Assembly: GCA_002364755.1 (NCBI GenBank)
Contig: DEZI01000008.1
Location: 1 to 7,303, forward strand
DNA length: 7,303 bases
Reading direction: 5' to 3'
DNA from: Stenotrophomonas maltophilia
GTDB lineage: Bacteria > Pseudomonadota > Gammaproteobacteria > Xanthomonadales > Xanthomonadaceae
Within the stretch, counting starts at the first letter, position 1. Each line of letters opens with the position of its first letter. The notes beneath the pieces were generated by a model that did not search any database, was not told the origin of the DNA, and worked only from the letters and a program-made list of their open reading frames with translations. The position numbers and the translations under genes were made by a program. Shown here piece by piece: positions 6,749-7,303 of the stretch.

Positions 6749-6752
6749 GGAG
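6749..6752 (+). promoter_or_regulatory. Ribosome binding site deciding the start at 6761
   Basis: GGAG sits 8 bases before ATG 6761. This fixes the start of the 119-residue gene and excludes the in-frame ATG at 6629, which lies inside the structured leader and would add a Cys/Arg-rich stretch unlike the rest of the protein. Confidence 0.75.
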
Positions 6753-6760
6753 CACTCGCC

Positions 6761-7120
6761 ATGACCACACCGAAGTTTCCCGCCCACACGCCTGCCAACA
6801 GCGAAGACGACGACACCCCGCCGACCCGCCCGGGCAGCACCTTCATCAACGCCCTGAAAGACATCGGCTGCGGTGCCGCCGCCGGTGGCCAGCCGTGGCC
6901 CGAACCGGAGCTGCGCATCGGTCGCCGCATCGCTTTGGCCGATGTAGATTGCGCACGCGCCGGCCTGACCATCGCCCTGGAAATGCTGCTGGCAGGCGAA
7001 CGCATCCGCCAGAACGGCCCGGATGAGGATTACCCCGGCGACCGGGTGATGGAGGGTCTGATCATGGCGTGCCTGGCCATCAATGGGCAGGCCGCCTCGC
7101 GCGTGCGTCCGCAGGAATGA
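6761..7120 (+). CDS. Hypothetical protein of 119 residues, unknown function, behind a structured leader
   Basis: I do not recognise this family with certainty. Residues 1-26 are rich in Pro, Thr and Asp and probably disordered (TPANSEDDDTPPTRPGS). The rest looks folded and mostly helical: STFINALKDIG (26-36), a Gly/Ala-rich turn, DCARAGLTIALEMLLAGERI (63-82) and DRVMEGLIMACLAINGQ (94-110). There is no signal peptide, and no segment is convincingly transmembrane. Three Cys residues are scattered without a metal-site pattern. Layout and size resemble small proteins of the DUF3077/DUF6124 kind, but that is only an impression. The start at 6761 has GGAG with an ideal spacer. No partner gene follows: the next 183 bases are GTAG repeats. 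Translation may be controlled by the leader. Confidence 0.8.
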   Translation: MTTPKFPAHTPANSEDDDTPPTRPGSTFINALKDIGCGAAAGGQPWPEPELRIGRRIALADVDCARAGLTIALEMLLAGERIRQNGPDEDYPGDRVMEGLIMACLAINGQAASRVRPQE

Positions 7121-7137
7121 CGCGCGATGCAGGCAAT

Positions 7138-7161
7138 GCGCCGGGCATGGCCCGGCGCTAC
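7138..7161 (-). repeat. GTAG palindrome (SMAG/REP-like), GCGCCGGGC class
   Basis: GCGCCGGGC (7138-7146) and GCCCGGCGC (7150-7158) form a perfect 9-bp stem with loop ATG. CTAC at 7158-7161 is GTAG on the minus strand. It begins 17 bases after the stop of the 119-residue gene and may protect or end that transcript. The sequence class differs from that at positions 1-225. Confidence 0.8.
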
Positions 7162-7177
7162 CTGTGCGATTGCTGCA

Positions 7178-7200
7178 GTAGATCCACACCATGCGTGGAT
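7178..7200 (+). repeat. GTAG palindrome (SMAG/REP-like), ATCCAC class
   Basis: GTAG (7178-7181) is followed by ATCCAC (7182-7187) and GTGGAT (7195-7200), a 6-bp stem whose inner part has one mismatch at A7188. With the next element (7224-7246, opposite orientation) it forms an inverted doublet of unlike members. Confidence 0.75.
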
Positions 7201-7223
7201 GGCCACGCGCGGTGCCGGCATTC

Positions 7224-7246
7224 CGCCGGGCATGGACCGGCGCTAC
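7224..7246 (-). repeat. GTAG palindrome (SMAG/REP-like), CGCCGG class
   Basis: CGCCGG (7224-7229) and CCGGCG (7237-7242) pair around GCATGGA, with a G/A mismatch next to the stem. CTAC at 7243-7246 is GTAG on the minus strand. It is a diverged relative of the element at 7138-7161. Confidence 0.75.
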
Positions 7247-7262
7247 CGTCGGGTTTCACTCG

Positions 7263-7287
7263 AAAAAAAAACCCCGGCGCGTGGCCG
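7263..7287 (-). terminator. Weak leftward intrinsic-terminator candidate
   Basis: Read on the minus strand, CGGC/GCCG (7284-7287 with 7275-7278, loop of 5) is followed by GGG and then nine T (7271-7263). The stem is short and the GGG separates it from the T-run, so efficiency is doubtful. TTA at 7301-7303 would be a TAA stop on the minus strand 13 bases before the stem, which would fit a gene entering from the right, but only the window edge is available. An alternative pairing is GGGTTT (7251-7256) with AAACCC (7269-7274). Confidence 0.3.
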
Positions 7288-7303
7288 TAATGCTGTTCAC
7301 TTA

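Larger units (their letters stand above)
6569..6752 (+). promoter_or_regulatory. Candidate structured RNA leader upstream of the 119-residue gene
   Basis: This non-coding stretch holds an unusual density of complementary segments. Local hairpins: ACCACC (6569-6574)/GGTGGT (6582-6587); GCGTAA (6612-6617)/TTACGC (6623-6628); AGGC/GCCT (6656-6668); CCGG/CCGG (6670-6691); CCGCCAC (6712-6718)/GTGGCGG (6725-6731). Long-range pairings: TCGAAAACC (6594-6602) with GGTTTTCGA (6690-6698), and GGCGGGCGGAG+CGTGG (6640-6655) with CCACG-T-CTCCGCCCGCC (6700-6716), 16 bp with one bulged base. The two long-range pairings interleave, giving a pseudoknot order or alternative states. The 16-bp stem also excludes the 6712-6731 hairpin. 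CTCCG (6706-6710) can pair with CGGAG (6748-6752), which contains the ribosome site, so translational control is plausible. I cannot name a known RNA family for it. Pairing is seen; function is inferred. Confidence 0.55.

Noticed and set aside
6569..6752. Assignment of the leader to the phage-type C4 antisense RNA family
   Set aside because: The multi-stem layout recalls it loosely, but I cannot verify the consensus or an antirepressor gene downstream, so no family name is given.
6623..7192. A 189-codon minus-strand frame opposite the 119-residue gene
   Set aside because: The plus-strand gene has a correctly spaced GGAG and a better protein-like composition; the minus frame runs through the structured leader and GTAG repeats.

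Overview
The window looks like chromosomal DNA of a high-GC gammaproteobacterium of the Xanthomonadaceae, most likely Stenotrophomonas. The strongest clue is the set of short palindromes beginning with the tetranucleotide GTAG, which resemble the SMAG/REP elements described for S. maltophilia. The GC-rich codon use and the protein types (Oar-like TonB-dependent receptor, class II UvrA, small Trp-rich membrane protein) fit. The assignment rests on recognition; no search was run.

Layout, left to right. Positions 1-225 hold an array of GTAG palindromes, including a duplicated 70-bp block (67 of 70 identical, period 110 bp). Positions 234-3227 (minus strand) encode a complete 997-residue TonB-dependent outer-membrane receptor with an N-terminal carboxypeptidase-regulatory-like domain. 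A 180-bp gap follows, with an inverted repeat and a helically phased direct repeat. Positions 3408-6059 (minus) encode an 883-residue class II UvrA-like ABC ATPase without the UvrB-binding domain. A 124-bp divergent region with a perfect 7-bp inverted repeat separates it from a small two-helix membrane protein (6184-6426, plus). The stretch 6427-6760 has no confident gene, but it holds a 14-bp palindrome, a possible 24-codon reading frame on the minus strand and, from about 6569, a dense set of nested and interleaved complementary segments leading into a 119-residue protein of unknown function (6761-7120, plus). The last 183 bases carry three more GTAG palindromes of different sequence classes and a weak terminator-like element facing leftward.

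The genes do not form an obvious pathway: the receptor acts at the outer membrane, the UvrA-like protein probably on DNA in the cytoplasm, and the two small plus-strand genes are uncharacterised. The most unusual part is the leader of the 6761-7120 gene. Two long-range pairings (6594-6602 with 6690-6698, and 6640-6655 with 6700-6716) interleave as in a pseudoknot. The second also competes with a 7-bp hairpin and with a segment that can pair with the ribosome binding site. This is the best candidate for an undescribed cis-acting RNA here.
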